DNA of 64,000 nucleotides, from the NCBI GenBank assembly GCA_026004615.1, contig BPJM01000008.1:122048-186047 (forward strand). Reading direction: 5' to 3'. This DNA is from Planctomycetota bacterium (GTDB lineage Bacteria; Planctomycetota; J058; J103). Shown here piece by piece: positions 27,744-36,677 of the stretch. Position 1 is the stretch's first letter. Every line of letters starts with the position of its first letter. A model generated the notes under the pieces. That model did no database searches and was not told the DNA's origin. It saw only the letters and a list, made by a program, of their open reading frames with translations. The position numbers and the translations under genes are program-made.

Positions 27744-28775
27744 CTACGCCACGGCCGCCGGCGGCGCCTGCTCCTCGTCGGCCGTCACCAGGTAGCTCCG
27801 CCGGCCGCGCCGCCCGGCCACCACCTCCTCGGGCGCGCGCTTGAGGTCCCAGACCAGCCCCAGCTTCTCCAGCAGCCACAGCACGTAGTACGAGATGTCG
27901 ATCTCGTACCAGCGGAAGCCCTGGTTGGCGGAGGCGGGGTAGTAGTGGTGGTTGTTGTGCCAGCCCTCCCCCAGCGTGATCAGCGCCAGGAGGAAGCTGT
28001 TGCGGCTGGTGTCCCCGGTCTCGTAGACCCTGCGCCCCCACATGTGGCAGAGCGAGTTGATGGTGTAGGTGCCGTGCCAGAGCAGCACGGTGCTGACCAG
28101 GCAGCCCCAGACGAACACCTCGAAGCCGAAGGCGAAGAACACGATCGCGCTCGCGCAGACGAACGGCACCAGGTGCCAGCGGTTGAGCCACCGCAGCTCC
28201 GGATACGAGCGCAGATCGCGGATGCGCTCCCATTCGGTGGCGTCGAAGGCCGGCGACATCACCCAGCCCATGTGCGCCCAGAAAAAGCCCTGCCGGGTCG
28301 GCGAGTGGATGTCGTGCTCGGTGTCCGAGTAGCGGTGGTGGTAGCGGTGGTGCGCCGCCCACCAGAGCGGTCCCTTCTGCAGCGCCGTGGTGCCGAGCAG
28401 GCCCATGAGGAACTGAAAGACGCGGCTGGTCTTGTAGGACTTGTGGGCGAAGTAGCGGTGGTAGCCCGCAGTGATGGCGAACATGCGCACGTAGTACGAC
28501 GCGAGGCAGATCGCCACCAGCTCCCAGGAGATCCCCGCCCAGATCACGAGCAGCACCGAGGCGTGCATGCCGAGGAACGGCAGGTTGGCGAGCAGGCTGC
28601 CCAGCCGCCCCGGTCGCACCCCGGTTGCCGCGGGGCCGGGCTGGGCAACCCCGGCCGGTGGGGCGGTCGCCGCGGCTCGGGCCGCAGCCGGGGCGCCCTG
28701 CACCGGCGCACTGGAGGCGCCCTCGCCGGTCTGGAGGGTGGTCGCCGTGACGCGGTCGGAAGCGGTGACGGACAT
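27744..28775 (-). CDS. Acyl-CoA/acyl-lipid delta-9-type fatty acid desaturase
   Basis: 343 aa membrane di-iron desaturase that introduces a cis double bond into saturated acyl chains. All three histidine boxes are present: HRYFAHK, HHRYHH and HNNHH. Hydrophobic pairs lie at about 65-105 and 190-225 as in the family. The first 55 residues are Ala/Pro-rich and unlike homologues, so a later start is possible, but the ATG at 28775 is preceded by GAGGAGAG. Single gene, divergent from the FHA gene across a 500-bp gap. Confidence 0.93.
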   Translation of the reverse strand: MSVTASDRVTATTLQTGEGASSAPVQGAPAAARAAATAPPAGVAQPGPAATGVRPGRLGSLLANLPFLGMHASVLLVIWAGISWELVAICLASYYVRMFAITAGYHRYFAHKSYKTSRVFQFLMGLLGTTALQKGPLWWAAHHRYHHRYSDTEHDIHSPTRQGFFWAHMGWVMSPAFDATEWERIRDLRSYPELRWLNRWHLVPFVCASAIVFFAFGFEVFVWGCLVSTVLLWHGTYTINSLCHMWGRRVYETGDTSRNSFLLALITLGEGWHNNHHYYPASANQGFRWYEIDISYYVLWLLEKLGLVWDLKRAPEEVVAGRRGRRSYLVTADEEQAPPAAVA

Positions 28776-29274
28776 GGACGAGCTCTCTCCTCGTGATTGC
28801 GTGGGGAATCGGAACCCGCTTTCAGCATAAGGGAAGGACGCGGTCTGCGGCCGTCAAAGCTGTGTCGGCGTGTGTCAAAATCCGGTCATCCGCAGCCCGG
28901 CCCTCTCTCCCCATCCCCATCGATCGGCGGGGCGGGCGACGACTTGAGAGGGGCTCGGAGGGTTGAAGCACTTTCTGCGGTGAGCGGCGCCGACGAGGGG
29001 TCCGGTGCATGCCGCAGCGCGGTCACGCCCGGCTCCGGGTTGCGGGCGGGTGCGCTGCGAGCGGCGTGCGGGCCGCGCCGGTGGCCGCTGCCGGGCGCCG
29101 ACGGGCGCCGGGGCCTCTATTTTCACACGGGCAGGGCCGGCGGCGCGGGGCGTTCGCCCTCGCCGCTTGCCGGGCGGCACCGGCGGCCCTACACTCGGGG
29201 TGGTTGGCCGCAACCTGTGCCTGGATGAGCCGGAGATGCCCCACCGCGCAGCCGGGGACGCGGGAGCGCAGGGC
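28776..29274. other. Intergenic region between desaturase and FHA genes
   Basis: About 500 bp with promoters for two divergent genes. Two TTGAC-containing stretches occur on the minus strand (TTGACA near 28880 and TTGACG near 28855), but no correctly spaced -10 could be assigned. No RNA gene or additional coding region is supported. Confidence 0.35.
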
Positions 29275-30213
29275 ATGCGGGTCGCGCTGCGTTTCCTGTC
29301 CGGCGGGCTCAAGGGCGAGGCGCGCGAGCTGGTGGTGGGCGAGGGCCGCACGGCGCTGATCGGACGCGCCCCGCACTGCCAGCTCGTGCTGCCGGAGAGC
29401 GATCGCACCGCCTCGGCCCACCACGCCAAGCTGTGGGCCGAGGGCGAGCACGTCTACCTGACGGATGTGGGGTCGCACTACGGCACCTTCGTCAACGGCA
29501 AGCCCGTGACCAGGCACCGGCTGCGCGTCGGCGACAAGGTCCAGTTCGGCGTGCACGGACCGCTGGTCCGGATCGGCGTGATCGACCGGGCGGGGGCGGC
29601 GCCGCTGCGTCCGCCCGCGCCTCCCCGGCGGCGTGGCCCGGTGGCGCTGACGACCGTGCGCGAGGCGCCGGTGCACCTGCTCGAGGAAGACGGCGGCGGT
29701 GAGCGGCGGCCGGCCGCGCAGGCGCCGCCGCCCGCGATCGGCGGCGCCGCGGCGGGGCCGGCGACCGGCACGCCGCCACCCTCGATCAGCGCCGCGGCGA
29801 CGCCGGCTGCGGGCTGGAAGCACTGTCCGTTCTGTGCCGAGACCATCCGCGCCGCGGCGATCAAGTGCCGGTATTGCGGGGAATTCCTCCAGCCCCGGGC
29901 CCCTGGCGGGCCCGGTTTCGCGCCCCCGCCGCCGCCCGCAGCCGCTCGTGCTGTCCAACCCCACCCTGGCGGCGCGCAGGCGAGCGGGGCCGGCCGGGGC
30001 CACGCCTCCGCGCCGGCGCCCGCGGAACCCCAGCCCACCGGACGCGGCGGCGCCGGTGCCTGGCGCACCCAGCACATCGCCGTGCCGTTTGCCGAGGGCG
30101 AGGACGAGCCGAGCGGCGGCTGCGCCGACGTCGAGGTCATCGACGAGGCGGGGCTCGCCACGCCGCCGCCCGGGGAGGGCGGCGGCGCGGCGGCCGGCAC
30201 CGTCGAGCTCTGA
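29275..30213 (+). CDS. FHA-domain protein with UPF0547-type zinc ribbon
   Basis: 312 aa from the ATG at 29275, which has GGAG eight bases upstream; an ATG at 29236 in the same frame is an alternative. An FHA phosphothreonine-binding domain occupies about 15-100 (ALIGRAPHCQL, SAHHAKL, SHYGTFVNG). After an Ala/Pro linker there is a small zinc ribbon (CPFCAETIRAAAIKCRYCGEFL), then a low-complexity acidic tail. It probably reads phosphorylation by Ser/Thr kinases such as those in the 18-26 kb block, though it is not in the same operon. Confidence 0.85.
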   Translation: MRVALRFLSGGLKGEARELVVGEGRTALIGRAPHCQLVLPESDRTASAHHAKLWAEGEHVYLTDVGSHYGTFVNGKPVTRHRLRVGDKVQFGVHGPLVRIGVIDRAGAAPLRPPAPPRRRGPVALTTVREAPVHLLEEDGGGERRPAAQAPPPAIGGAAAGPATGTPPPSISAAATPAAGWKHCPFCAETIRAAAIKCRYCGEFLQPRAPGGPGFAPPPPPAAARAVQPHPGGAQASGAGRGHASAPAPAEPQPTGRGGAGAWRTQHIAVPFAEGEDEPSGGCADVEVIDEAGLATPPPGEGGGAAAGTVEL

Positions 30214-30559
30214 GCCCGCGGCGGCCTGCAAGGCGCTCGCAACCGGCCCTGGCGCGGGGGGGACCAGGCTCGTATACTCGCCCCTGCCCTGCGCTCCCAC
30301 CGCATCGGGAGAGCGGATCGCGTCGCGGGTGCAGGGGCAGGGGGGATTCGCGCGAGACGCAGGCAGGCGGACCGGGCCTGCGCGACAGCCGGGCCCTGCC
30401 CGGCCGGGCGCCGGGTGGCTGCACGGCAGGTCGACCGGGCGGCCCCAGGCCCGCGCGCGCTTGCGGGGAGCTGGCCGTGACCGTAGGGGGCGGAGCCTTC
30501 GGGCCGCGGTCCGGTTCCGCGGCGCCGCAGCGACGCGAGGACGAGGAGGGGGGCTCAGG
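30214..30559. other. Intergenic region upstream of the lipoprotein gene
   Basis: 346 bp without a supported gene. A TATACT hexamer at about 30279-30284 is a candidate -10 for the following gene, with no clear -35. Open frames continuing through the region look like extensions of neighbouring frames. Confidence 0.35.
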
Positions 30560-31762
30560 ATGCGGATCGCAAGGATGTGGGGGCTGGCGGCGGCACTCGC
30601 CGCGGGGCTGGTGGGCTGCAATGGCGGTGGTGGGGGTGGGGGCGTCGGCAACGCCGCGATCGACGCCACGCTGGGTGCGCTGTTCGCGAGCTTGCGCTCG
30701 GGCACCGAGCTCCTCGACCCGGCGCTGACCGGCGGCGCCCCGGTCGACAATCCGTTCGAAGCCGCGGAGTCGAAGCAGGACCTCGCAGTTTCCGTCGCTG
30801 GCGAGGGCGACGAAAACGGCACCGTGCCGAACGTGAACGTGGCGTTCACCATCACCCACGACCCCTCGGACGGCTCGGCCGCGGGCACGCTGACCATCAC
30901 GGAAACCGGCGGAACCCACGTCTTTTTGACCGCGGACTTCCAGTTCGGAAAGCTCGGGCTGAGCGCGCACGCGCTCGATCTGGGCTTCAACGCGCTCGAT
31001 CCCTTCACCGGCACCGGCACCGCGTTCGTCGTCGTGCGCGCGGAACAGACCCGTACGATCACGCGCACGTTCGCGAACCAGAGCCCGGCCGGGCTCACGC
31101 TGGTCAATTTCGGCACCCTGCCCCAGCCGGCTGCGAGCGGCAAGCTCACGCTCACGCTGGAGGTCGATCTGCTCATCGAGTACGAGATCATCGCCACCGC
31201 GGGGGGGCTCGAGGCCCAGGTCCGGAGCGTCGACGTGATCGGCGGGCACCTGAGGGGCGCCCGCCAGGGCGGCCCTGCGGTCGAGCGCATCTCGCACCCG
31301 ACGAGCCTGCTCCGGATCGCCGGGAGCGCCCTCGAGGTGGACCGGCACATCGAGGCGGCGGTCGGCACCGACCTGCCGGCGAGCCGGTCCTTCGCGGATG
31401 GCGATTCGCTCGCCTGGAACTTCGAGGTCCGCGGCGGGCTCGCGGAGGGGGTCGGAACGCTCCAGACCGACGTCACGGGGGCTGTCCAGAACGATCTCGC
31501 CAACAGTCCTCTCCGCTCGATCTCTTTCTCGGATTCCCTCAACATTACGGACGACACCAAGGTCGGCGACGGCAAGGTCCAGGTGGCGCTGGTGTTGATC
31601 GCCACGACCAGCTTGGAGGCCCTTGCCGGCACGAGCGCATTCGCTCTGCAGCATGCGTTCGACGGCACCGGCGCCGCCGACGAGATCGACTTCGACCTGG
31701 GGGAGCTGCTCTACCTGCCGGGCTTCGCCCAGCGCCTCACGCCCATCGTGGTGTTCCACTAG
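30560..31762 (+). CDS. Hypothetical lipoprotein, beta-rich
   Basis: 400 aa from the ATG at 30560. The signal peptide ends in LVGC followed by a Gly tract, predicting a lipoprotein with a flexible tether. The mature part is rich in alternating Thr/Val/Leu/Asp strands and short loops (for example 'LTLTLEVDLLIEYEII'), suggesting a beta-sandwich or beta-barrel-like surface protein. No family is recognised. It is followed by a 160-bp gap and the convergent YceI gene. Confidence 0.75.
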   Translation: MRIARMWGLAAALAAGLVGCNGGGGGGGVGNAAIDATLGALFASLRSGTELLDPALTGGAPVDNPFEAAESKQDLAVSVAGEGDENGTVPNVNVAFTITHDPSDGSAAGTLTITETGGTHVFLTADFQFGKLGLSAHALDLGFNALDPFTGTGTAFVVVRAEQTRTITRTFANQSPAGLTLVNFGTLPQPAASGKLTLTLEVDLLIEYEIIATAGGLEAQVRSVDVIGGHLRGARQGGPAVERISHPTSLLRIAGSALEVDRHIEAAVGTDLPASRSFADGDSLAWNFEVRGGLAEGVGTLQTDVTGAVQNDLANSPLRSISFSDSLNITDDTKVGDGKVQVALVLIATTSLEALAGTSAFALQHAFDGTGAADEIDFDLGELLYLPGFAQRLTPIVVFH

Positions 31763-31922
31763 CCGGCGGCAAGGCGGCGCCGGGCCGGCCGGTTCGCGTG
31801 GCCCGGCGCCCGCGCACCGGCGGTGGCGCGCGGGCGCGAGCGGCGGCTCGGTCCGGCCGCCCGCGCCCCTCGCCTCCCGGCGCAACCGGGGGCCCGTGAT
31901 TGCGACCGGCTGCCAGCGCGGG

Positions 31923-32591
31923 CTAGCGAGCTCGGGCCCGCAGCACCGCGCGGAAGCGGAACGCGACCTCGTCGGCGACGGCGATCGTGCCGAGCGCCGT
32001 GCTGTACGGCTCGATACCGAACTCGCTCTGCCGGAGCCGGAACTCTCCCTCGGCCAGAAGCGCTCCTTCCGGCAGCTCCGCCAGTGCCACCGGCACCACG
32101 ACCTCGCGGCGCACCCCGTGCAGCTCCAGCCAGCCGCTCACCCGCAGCTGCTCGCCCACCCGCACCACGCGGCGGGAGCGAAACCGGATGAGCGGGTAGC
32201 GCTCCACCTCGAGCACCTCGCGCCGCATGGTCTCGGCGATCTGCTGGCGCGTCCGCTCCTCGATCCCCTCGTCGGCGACGATCAGCGCACGCGCCTGGAC
32301 CGTCACCTCGACCTCGGCCTGCTCGGGCGCCGCCGGGTCCCACCGCACGCGCCCCTGGAGCGCACCCGCGCGCACGGTGTGCTCGTGCGCGAGCCCCCCG
32401 AGCAGTCCCGCGGTGCCGGTGTGCACCTCGAAGCGGCTCGCGGCCGGATCGATCGCGTACTCGCGCGGCTCCGCCCACGCCGCCGCCGCCAGGGCGAGCA
32501 CTCCGGCCGCGAGCCCCGCTGCCCGCAGCGCGGCGCGGCCCGCGCGCCCGCCGCCCGCCCCGGCCTGGCCTCCGCCGCGATACCCCACCAT
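31923..32591 (-). CDS. YceI-family periplasmic lipid-binding protein
   Basis: 222 aa. A signal peptide (ends near AAAWAEP) precedes the YceI lipocalin-like barrel: YAIDPAASRFEV, LAHEHTV, MRREVLEVERYPLIRFRS, VSGWLELHGVRREV, and RLRQSEFGIEPYSTALGTI. These correspond to the conserved strands that bind polyprenyl-type lipids in this family. The ATG at 32591 has a G-rich ribosome-binding site; an upstream ATG at 32615 lacks one. The terminator codon is TAG. Confidence 0.92.
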   Translation of the reverse strand: MVGYRGGGQAGAGGGRAGRAALRAAGLAAGVLALAAAAWAEPREYAIDPAASRFEVHTGTAGLLGGLAHEHTVRAGALQGRVRWDPAAPEQAEVEVTVQARALIVADEGIEERTRQQIAETMRREVLEVERYPLIRFRSRRVVRVGEQLRVSGWLELHGVRREVVVPVALAELPEGALLAEGEFRLRQSEFGIEPYSTALGTIAVADEVAFRFRAVLRARAR

Positions 32592-32731
32592 CGCAGGCCC
32601 CCGCAGAACATCCATCGCGACGCTGCGCTGCCGGCCCGTGCAGGCCGGCGCGGTGCGCCCCGAGCCAGCACTGTATCTCCGCGCCGGCTCCCGGTACAGG
32701 ATGCAGCTCGGGCGGGGGGAGGAGGGCGCAG

Positions 32732-33775
32732 GTGGAGCACGAGCGGGATCCCGATCGCGAACGGGCGTTGCGGGCGCGGTTCGCGCGCGTGGCGGCCCGG
32801 CTCGGGCATGCGCAGCTGCGGGCGCTCGCCGACCCGGCCGAGCTGCTGACCGAGCAGGACCTCGACCCGGCCAGCTGGCGCCAGCAGAGCTATTTCCTCG
32901 GCTACTACAGCGGGGAGGGGATCCGGTACGCGCTCGAGGCGTACGGCATCTTCGATCTGTTGCGGCAGCGCGGCTGGGACGGCTTCCGGGTGGAGCTCGA
33001 CCTGCGGGATCGGACCGACCAGCGGCTGCGGCTCTATGCGGACGGCCACGGCCAGCGCGGGGCGCTGCTCGCCGAGCTGATCGCGCACGAGGGCACGATC
33101 GCGCTGCCGCCCCTGCCGCCACCCTCGGAGGCGGCTCCGGCTGCCGGGCCCGCCTGCACCGCCGCCGCCGCGCGCCAGGCGGCCGCAGGCACCGCCACCC
33201 GCGCCGCGGAGCAGCTGTTGGAGGTGGTCGTCGTCGAGTGGATGACGCTGCAGGCGCCGGGCCTGCCCTTCCGGCCGGACCGACCGCGGCTGCCGGGGCA
33301 GACGCATCCGGGACTCGGACTGGGACTGGAGGTGGCGGAGCTCCTGTATCGGATGGCGGTGCGCCTGGGCAAGGACGCCGTGCTCGGCTTCCCCGCCTAT
33401 TACCACAACGCGGTGCTCTACCGGGCGCGATTCTGGTTCGCCGATCCCCGTGCGGAGGGCCGGCTGCTCGCCTGCCAGCGCGACCTGGCGGATCTGTCGC
33501 TCGACGCAGCGAGCTGGGCCTTCGAGCTGGGCTGCGTGCGCGAGCACCCGCACGGGCGGGTGGTCCGCTGGCGGTCGAGCGAGATGCTGATGCCGGTTGC
33601 GGCGGGTGCCGGCAGCCGCTTCACCGACCCGCGCTACCTCGAGCGCGCGCAGCGCACGGCCGAGCGCCTGCGCTACGAGGTCGACCGGGAGCTCTTCGCC
33701 ATCCGCCGGGCGGAGGAGGAGCGGCGTTTCGCCGAGTGCCGCCGCGCCGGTGGCGGCGGCGCCCAGGGCAGCTAG
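32732..33775 (+). CDS. Conserved hypothetical protein
   Basis: 347 aa from a GTG after GGAGGAGGGCGCAG. No signal peptide or membrane helix. The C-terminal half has a recurring pattern 'LPGQTHPGLGLGLEVAELL' and 'FPAYYHNAVLYRARFWF' that I associate with a conserved family of unknown function found in several proteobacteria; I cannot assign an activity. The last residues are highly charged. It converges with the hydrolase gene, overlapping it by 4 bp. Confidence 0.7.
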   Translation: MEHERDPDRERALRARFARVAARLGHAQLRALADPAELLTEQDLDPASWRQQSYFLGYYSGEGIRYALEAYGIFDLLRQRGWDGFRVELDLRDRTDQRLRLYADGHGQRGALLAELIAHEGTIALPPLPPPSEAAPAAGPACTAAAARQAAAGTATRAAEQLLEVVVVEWMTLQAPGLPFRPDRPRLPGQTHPGLGLGLEVAELLYRMAVRLGKDAVLGFPAYYHNAVLYRARFWFADPRAEGRLLACQRDLADLSLDAASWAFELGCVREHPHGRVVRWRSSEMLMPVAAGAGSRFTDPRYLERAQRTAERLRYEVDRELFAIRRAEEERRFAECRRAGGGGAQGS

Positions 33776-34626
33776 CGCCCGGCCGCCACCTGCCGTGCGC
33801 CGAGCAGCTCCGCCGGCTCCGGCACCCGGCCCTCGAGCAGAAACGCGCGCAACAGCTCGGCGCTCGCCTCCGGTGCCTCCTGGATGAAGGCGTGGGCAAC
33901 GCCGGGCAGCACCAGCAGGCGCGCCCCCGGGATGCCGCGCGCCAGCAGCTCGGAGTTGGCGGGCGGCACCAGCACGTCGAGCTCGCCGGTCACCACCAGC
34001 GTCGGGGCGGCGATCTCGCCCAGCCGCGCGCTCACATCGTGGTCCATGATGGCGGCGAGCTGGCTCTGCACCCCCGCGTCGGGGGTCGGCAGCGCCGCCG
34101 CCCGGCGGCAGACCGCCTCGATCACCTCCGGGTGGGCCTCCGCGAAACCGGGCGCGAACAGGATGGGTACCGCCTCGCGCACGTACTCCTCGACGCTGCG
34201 CCCGGCGCGCGGCCGGGTGAGGATGGCCAGCGCCCACGGCTCGGGCAACACCGCGTGCGGGCCGCCGGCGCTGGTGCAGCCGAGCACCAGCCGCTCGAGC
34301 CGCTCGGGGTGCCGCAGCGCCAGGTGCTGCGCGATCATGCCGCCCATGGAGACCCCGAACACGTGCGCTCGCTCGATCCCCAGCGCCGTGAGGAGCCCGG
34401 CAGCGTCATCGGCCAGCTCGGCCATGGTGTACGGGCCCGCGGGCTGGTCGCTGAGCCCCGTGCCCCGGTTGTCGAAGCGGGTGAGGCGGAAGTGCGGCCG
34501 CAGCAGCTCGACCAGCGGCTCCCACGCGAGATGGCTCGCCCCCAGCCCCATGATCAACAACAGATCGGGGCCGCTGCCCTCCTGCACGTAGTGGAGCCGG
34601 ATCCCGTTGGCCCGCGCGTACGGCAT
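33772..34626 (-). CDS. Alpha/beta hydrolase (enol-lactonase/esterase-like)
   Basis: 284 aa. Typical alpha/beta hydrolase order: an HYVQEGSG start, LLLIMGLGAS (oxyanion loop), FDNRGTGLSD, nucleophile elbow GVSMGG (Ser about 98), 'TLVVTGELDVLVP' carrying the acid Asp, and 'GVAHAFIQEAPE' carrying the His. This matches 3-oxoadipate enol-lactonase-like enzymes and esterases; the substrate is unknown. It is transcribed divergently from the YjbQ gene with an 85-bp gap. Confidence 0.9.
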   Translation of the reverse strand: MPYARANGIRLHYVQEGSGPDLLLIMGLGASHLAWEPLVELLRPHFRLTRFDNRGTGLSDQPAGPYTMAELADDAAGLLTALGIERAHVFGVSMGGMIAQHLALRHPERLERLVLGCTSAGGPHAVLPEPWALAILTRPRAGRSVEEYVREAVPILFAPGFAEAHPEVIEAVCRRAAALPTPDAGVQSQLAAIMDHDVSARLGEIAAPTLVVTGELDVLVPPANSELLARGIPGARLLVLPGVAHAFIQEAPEASAELLRAFLLEGRVPEPAELLGARQVAAGR

Positions 34627-34711
34627 CGCGCATCTCTCCCCGTGGCGTTGCAGTGCCGTTAGGATAGAGCGCCACGGCATGGACGCAAGGACGAACCCGG
34701 GAGCACCGGCC

Positions 34712-35146
34712 ATGGGATTCGGGATCTGGACCGACCGCGTCGAGATCGACACCCAGGGCAACAGCCAGGTGCTGGACATCACCCCGCAGGTGCGGGGGGT
34801 GCTCGAGCGGCGGGGGCTGCGCGAGGGCCAGGTGCTGGTCTTCGTGACCGGCTCGACCGCGGCGGTGACGTCCACCGAGTTCGAACCGGGGCTGTGCAAG
34901 GACCTACCCGCGTTCTTCGAGCGGATCGCGCCGCGCTCGATCCCCTACCACCACGACGAGACCTGGCACGACGGCAACGGGCACGCGCACGTACGGGCGA
35001 GCGCCCTCGGCCCCTCGCTCGTGGTCCCGGTCGCCGAGGGGCGGCTGTTGCTCGGTACCTGGCAGCAGATCGTGCTGATCGACTTCGACACGCGCCCGCG
35101 CCGCCGCCAGCTCGTCGTGCAGTGCGCGGGGCAGGGCGAGGGCTGA
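34712..35146 (+). CDS. YjbQ/UPF0047-family protein
   Basis: 144 aa, normal length for this family. Conserved parts include 'FVTGSTAAVTSTEFEPG', 'HDETWHDGNGHAHVRASALGPS' with the metal-binding His cluster, and 'LLLGTWQQIVLIDFD'. Members form small trimeric alpha/beta proteins; a side activity in thiamine-phosphate synthesis has been reported for some, but the true role is unclear. The ATG at 34712 gives the usual N terminus. Confidence 0.92.
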   Translation: MGFGIWTDRVEIDTQGNSQVLDITPQVRGVLERRGLREGQVLVFVTGSTAAVTSTEFEPGLCKDLPAFFERIAPRSIPYHHDETWHDGNGHAHVRASALGPSLVVPVAEGRLLLGTWQQIVLIDFDTRPRRRQLVVQCAGQGEG

Positions 35147-35237
35147 GCCTCGCCCCGCGGTGCCGCTCGCGCGGGCCCGTACCGGCCCCGCGCACCGCGC
35201 AGCGGCGGGACCCGGCGGCCCCGATGCGACCGCGCGA

Positions 35238-36365
35238 TCAGCGCGGCGTCGGCTGGCGCGGGTGGCGCATCGCGCCCTCGGCGCTGAGCGCCGGCGCGAG
35301 CTCCGGGTCGCGCAGCACCTCGGCGAGCGGGCGCGGCTCGCCGTCGATGAGCACGGTGCCGCCGACCAGCCGCACGCCGTGGCTATAGTCGGCGTAGGTG
35401 TTCTCGTGCACGGTGCTCAGCCCCTGGATGGGCCGGCCGTTCGGCTGGTGCCAGCCATAGATCGCCACCCGGTCCGGGCGCTGCTCCAGCCGATTGGTGA
35501 TCACCACGTCCTTTTTGTGCCCGGCCGTGAGTGCTCCGCGCGGGCGCTCGCCGAGCTGGCCCTCGATGGTGCGCTGGTGCCGCAGATAGTACTCGTTCGA
35601 CATCATGTGCGGCCCGGGGGGCATGGGGCTCGGTGCCAGCCGGATCTCCGCCTGCTCGTAGACCGCATCCACCATCTTCGTGGTCGGCAGGCTCATCCCG
35701 AGGCGATCGGCGATGCGCTGCGCGGTGAGGGGATTCATCGGGATGCGGACGAAGTCCTCCTCCGAGCCGATCGCCAGGTAGTCGGGCATGGCGTAGAACG
35801 TCGCGGTGTGCTCGCGGCCGTCGGCGCCCCGGAACGTCGTGGTGACGGCTTTGAGCTGGCGCAGGAACTCCGGCACGTTGCCGGCTTCGATCTCCCGCAG
35901 GATGGCCTCCTCGCGCGCGGCCGGGCTCATGCCACGGGTGGCCTCGATGAACTGGCTGCCCGTCATCGCGCCCGGCGGCCGTGGCAAGAGCCCGAGCACC
36001 GGCGCGCCGGCCGCGGCGAGCGCCTCGCCGCCGCCGCTCGGCCCGGCGGGCTCGGTGCCCTCGCGCAGGAGCTCGGCCGCCCGCTGCGCCAGCCGCCGCG
36101 CCGCCTCCGCCATGCCCGTGCGCGCCGGTTCCACATCCCCGCCCACGAGCCGGGAGAGCAGGCCGCGGATCGACGCCCCGATATCGTGCAGGTGCCCGCA
36201 CCAGGCCGCATCCGCCATGGCCGCCGCAGCCGCGGGATCGCGCTCGCCCCGCTCCACCGCGGGCTGCTCCTCGGCCGCGGGCGGCTCTTGCCGGGGCTGT
36301 CCTGCTCCCTCGACCTCCTCGGCGCCGGGACCGCCGGCGCCGAGCTGCGGAACGTCCATGCCCAT
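35238..36365 (-). CDS. Conserved hypothetical protein
   Basis: 375 aa from the ATG at 36365. The first 60 residues are acidic and low-complexity. The core (about 125-365) contains 'FYAMPDYLAIGSEEDFVRIPM', 'TKMVDAVYEQAEIRL', 'AGHKKDVVITNRL', 'RVAIYGWHQPNGRPIQ' and 'DYSHGVRLV'. I recognise this as a widespread conserved family without an assigned function. No signal peptide is evident in the annotated form. Confidence 0.75.
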   Translation of the reverse strand: MGMDVPQLGAGGPGAEEVEGAGQPRQEPPAAEEQPAVERGERDPAAAAAMADAAWCGHLHDIGASIRGLLSRLVGGDVEPARTGMAEAARRLAQRAAELLREGTEPAGPSGGGEALAAAGAPVLGLLPRPPGAMTGSQFIEATRGMSPAAREEAILREIEAGNVPEFLRQLKAVTTTFRGADGREHTATFYAMPDYLAIGSEEDFVRIPMNPLTAQRIADRLGMSLPTTKMVDAVYEQAEIRLAPSPMPPGPHMMSNEYYLRHQRTIEGQLGERPRGALTAGHKKDVVITNRLEQRPDRVAIYGWHQPNGRPIQGLSTVHENTYADYSHGVRLVGGTVLIDGEPRPLAEVLRDPELAPALSAEGAMRHPRQPTPR

Positions 36366-36677
36366 GGTGCGCCTCCGGTCCCGATGCACGGGCGATCGTC
36401 CGATCGCCCACATGCTACCCCAGATGCCCTACGAGTAAAAGGAAGCGGTTCTCCGCTGCGCACCGGCTCCTCGCCCGCCGGACGACGGTGATGGCAGCGG
36501 CGCAGCCGTGGCGGCACCGCCGCCGCACCTCGTCGCGTCACCCGGGCGGGGCAGCGGGCCGGCGCCAGTACCGCCGCGAAACCGCCGCGGTCCCTGTCGC
36601 GTTGATGAGGGCGTGGAGCGGGATCCGCGGGTGCAGGTGCAGGCCGTCCCACGTGGGGGGTGACGAGGAGGCAGGAG
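36366..36677. other. Intergenic region upstream of the EF-hand gene
   Basis: About 310 bp between divergent genes. I see no gene, RNA or clear promoter; only a GGAGGCAGGAG ribosome-binding site at its right end. Confidence 0.35.
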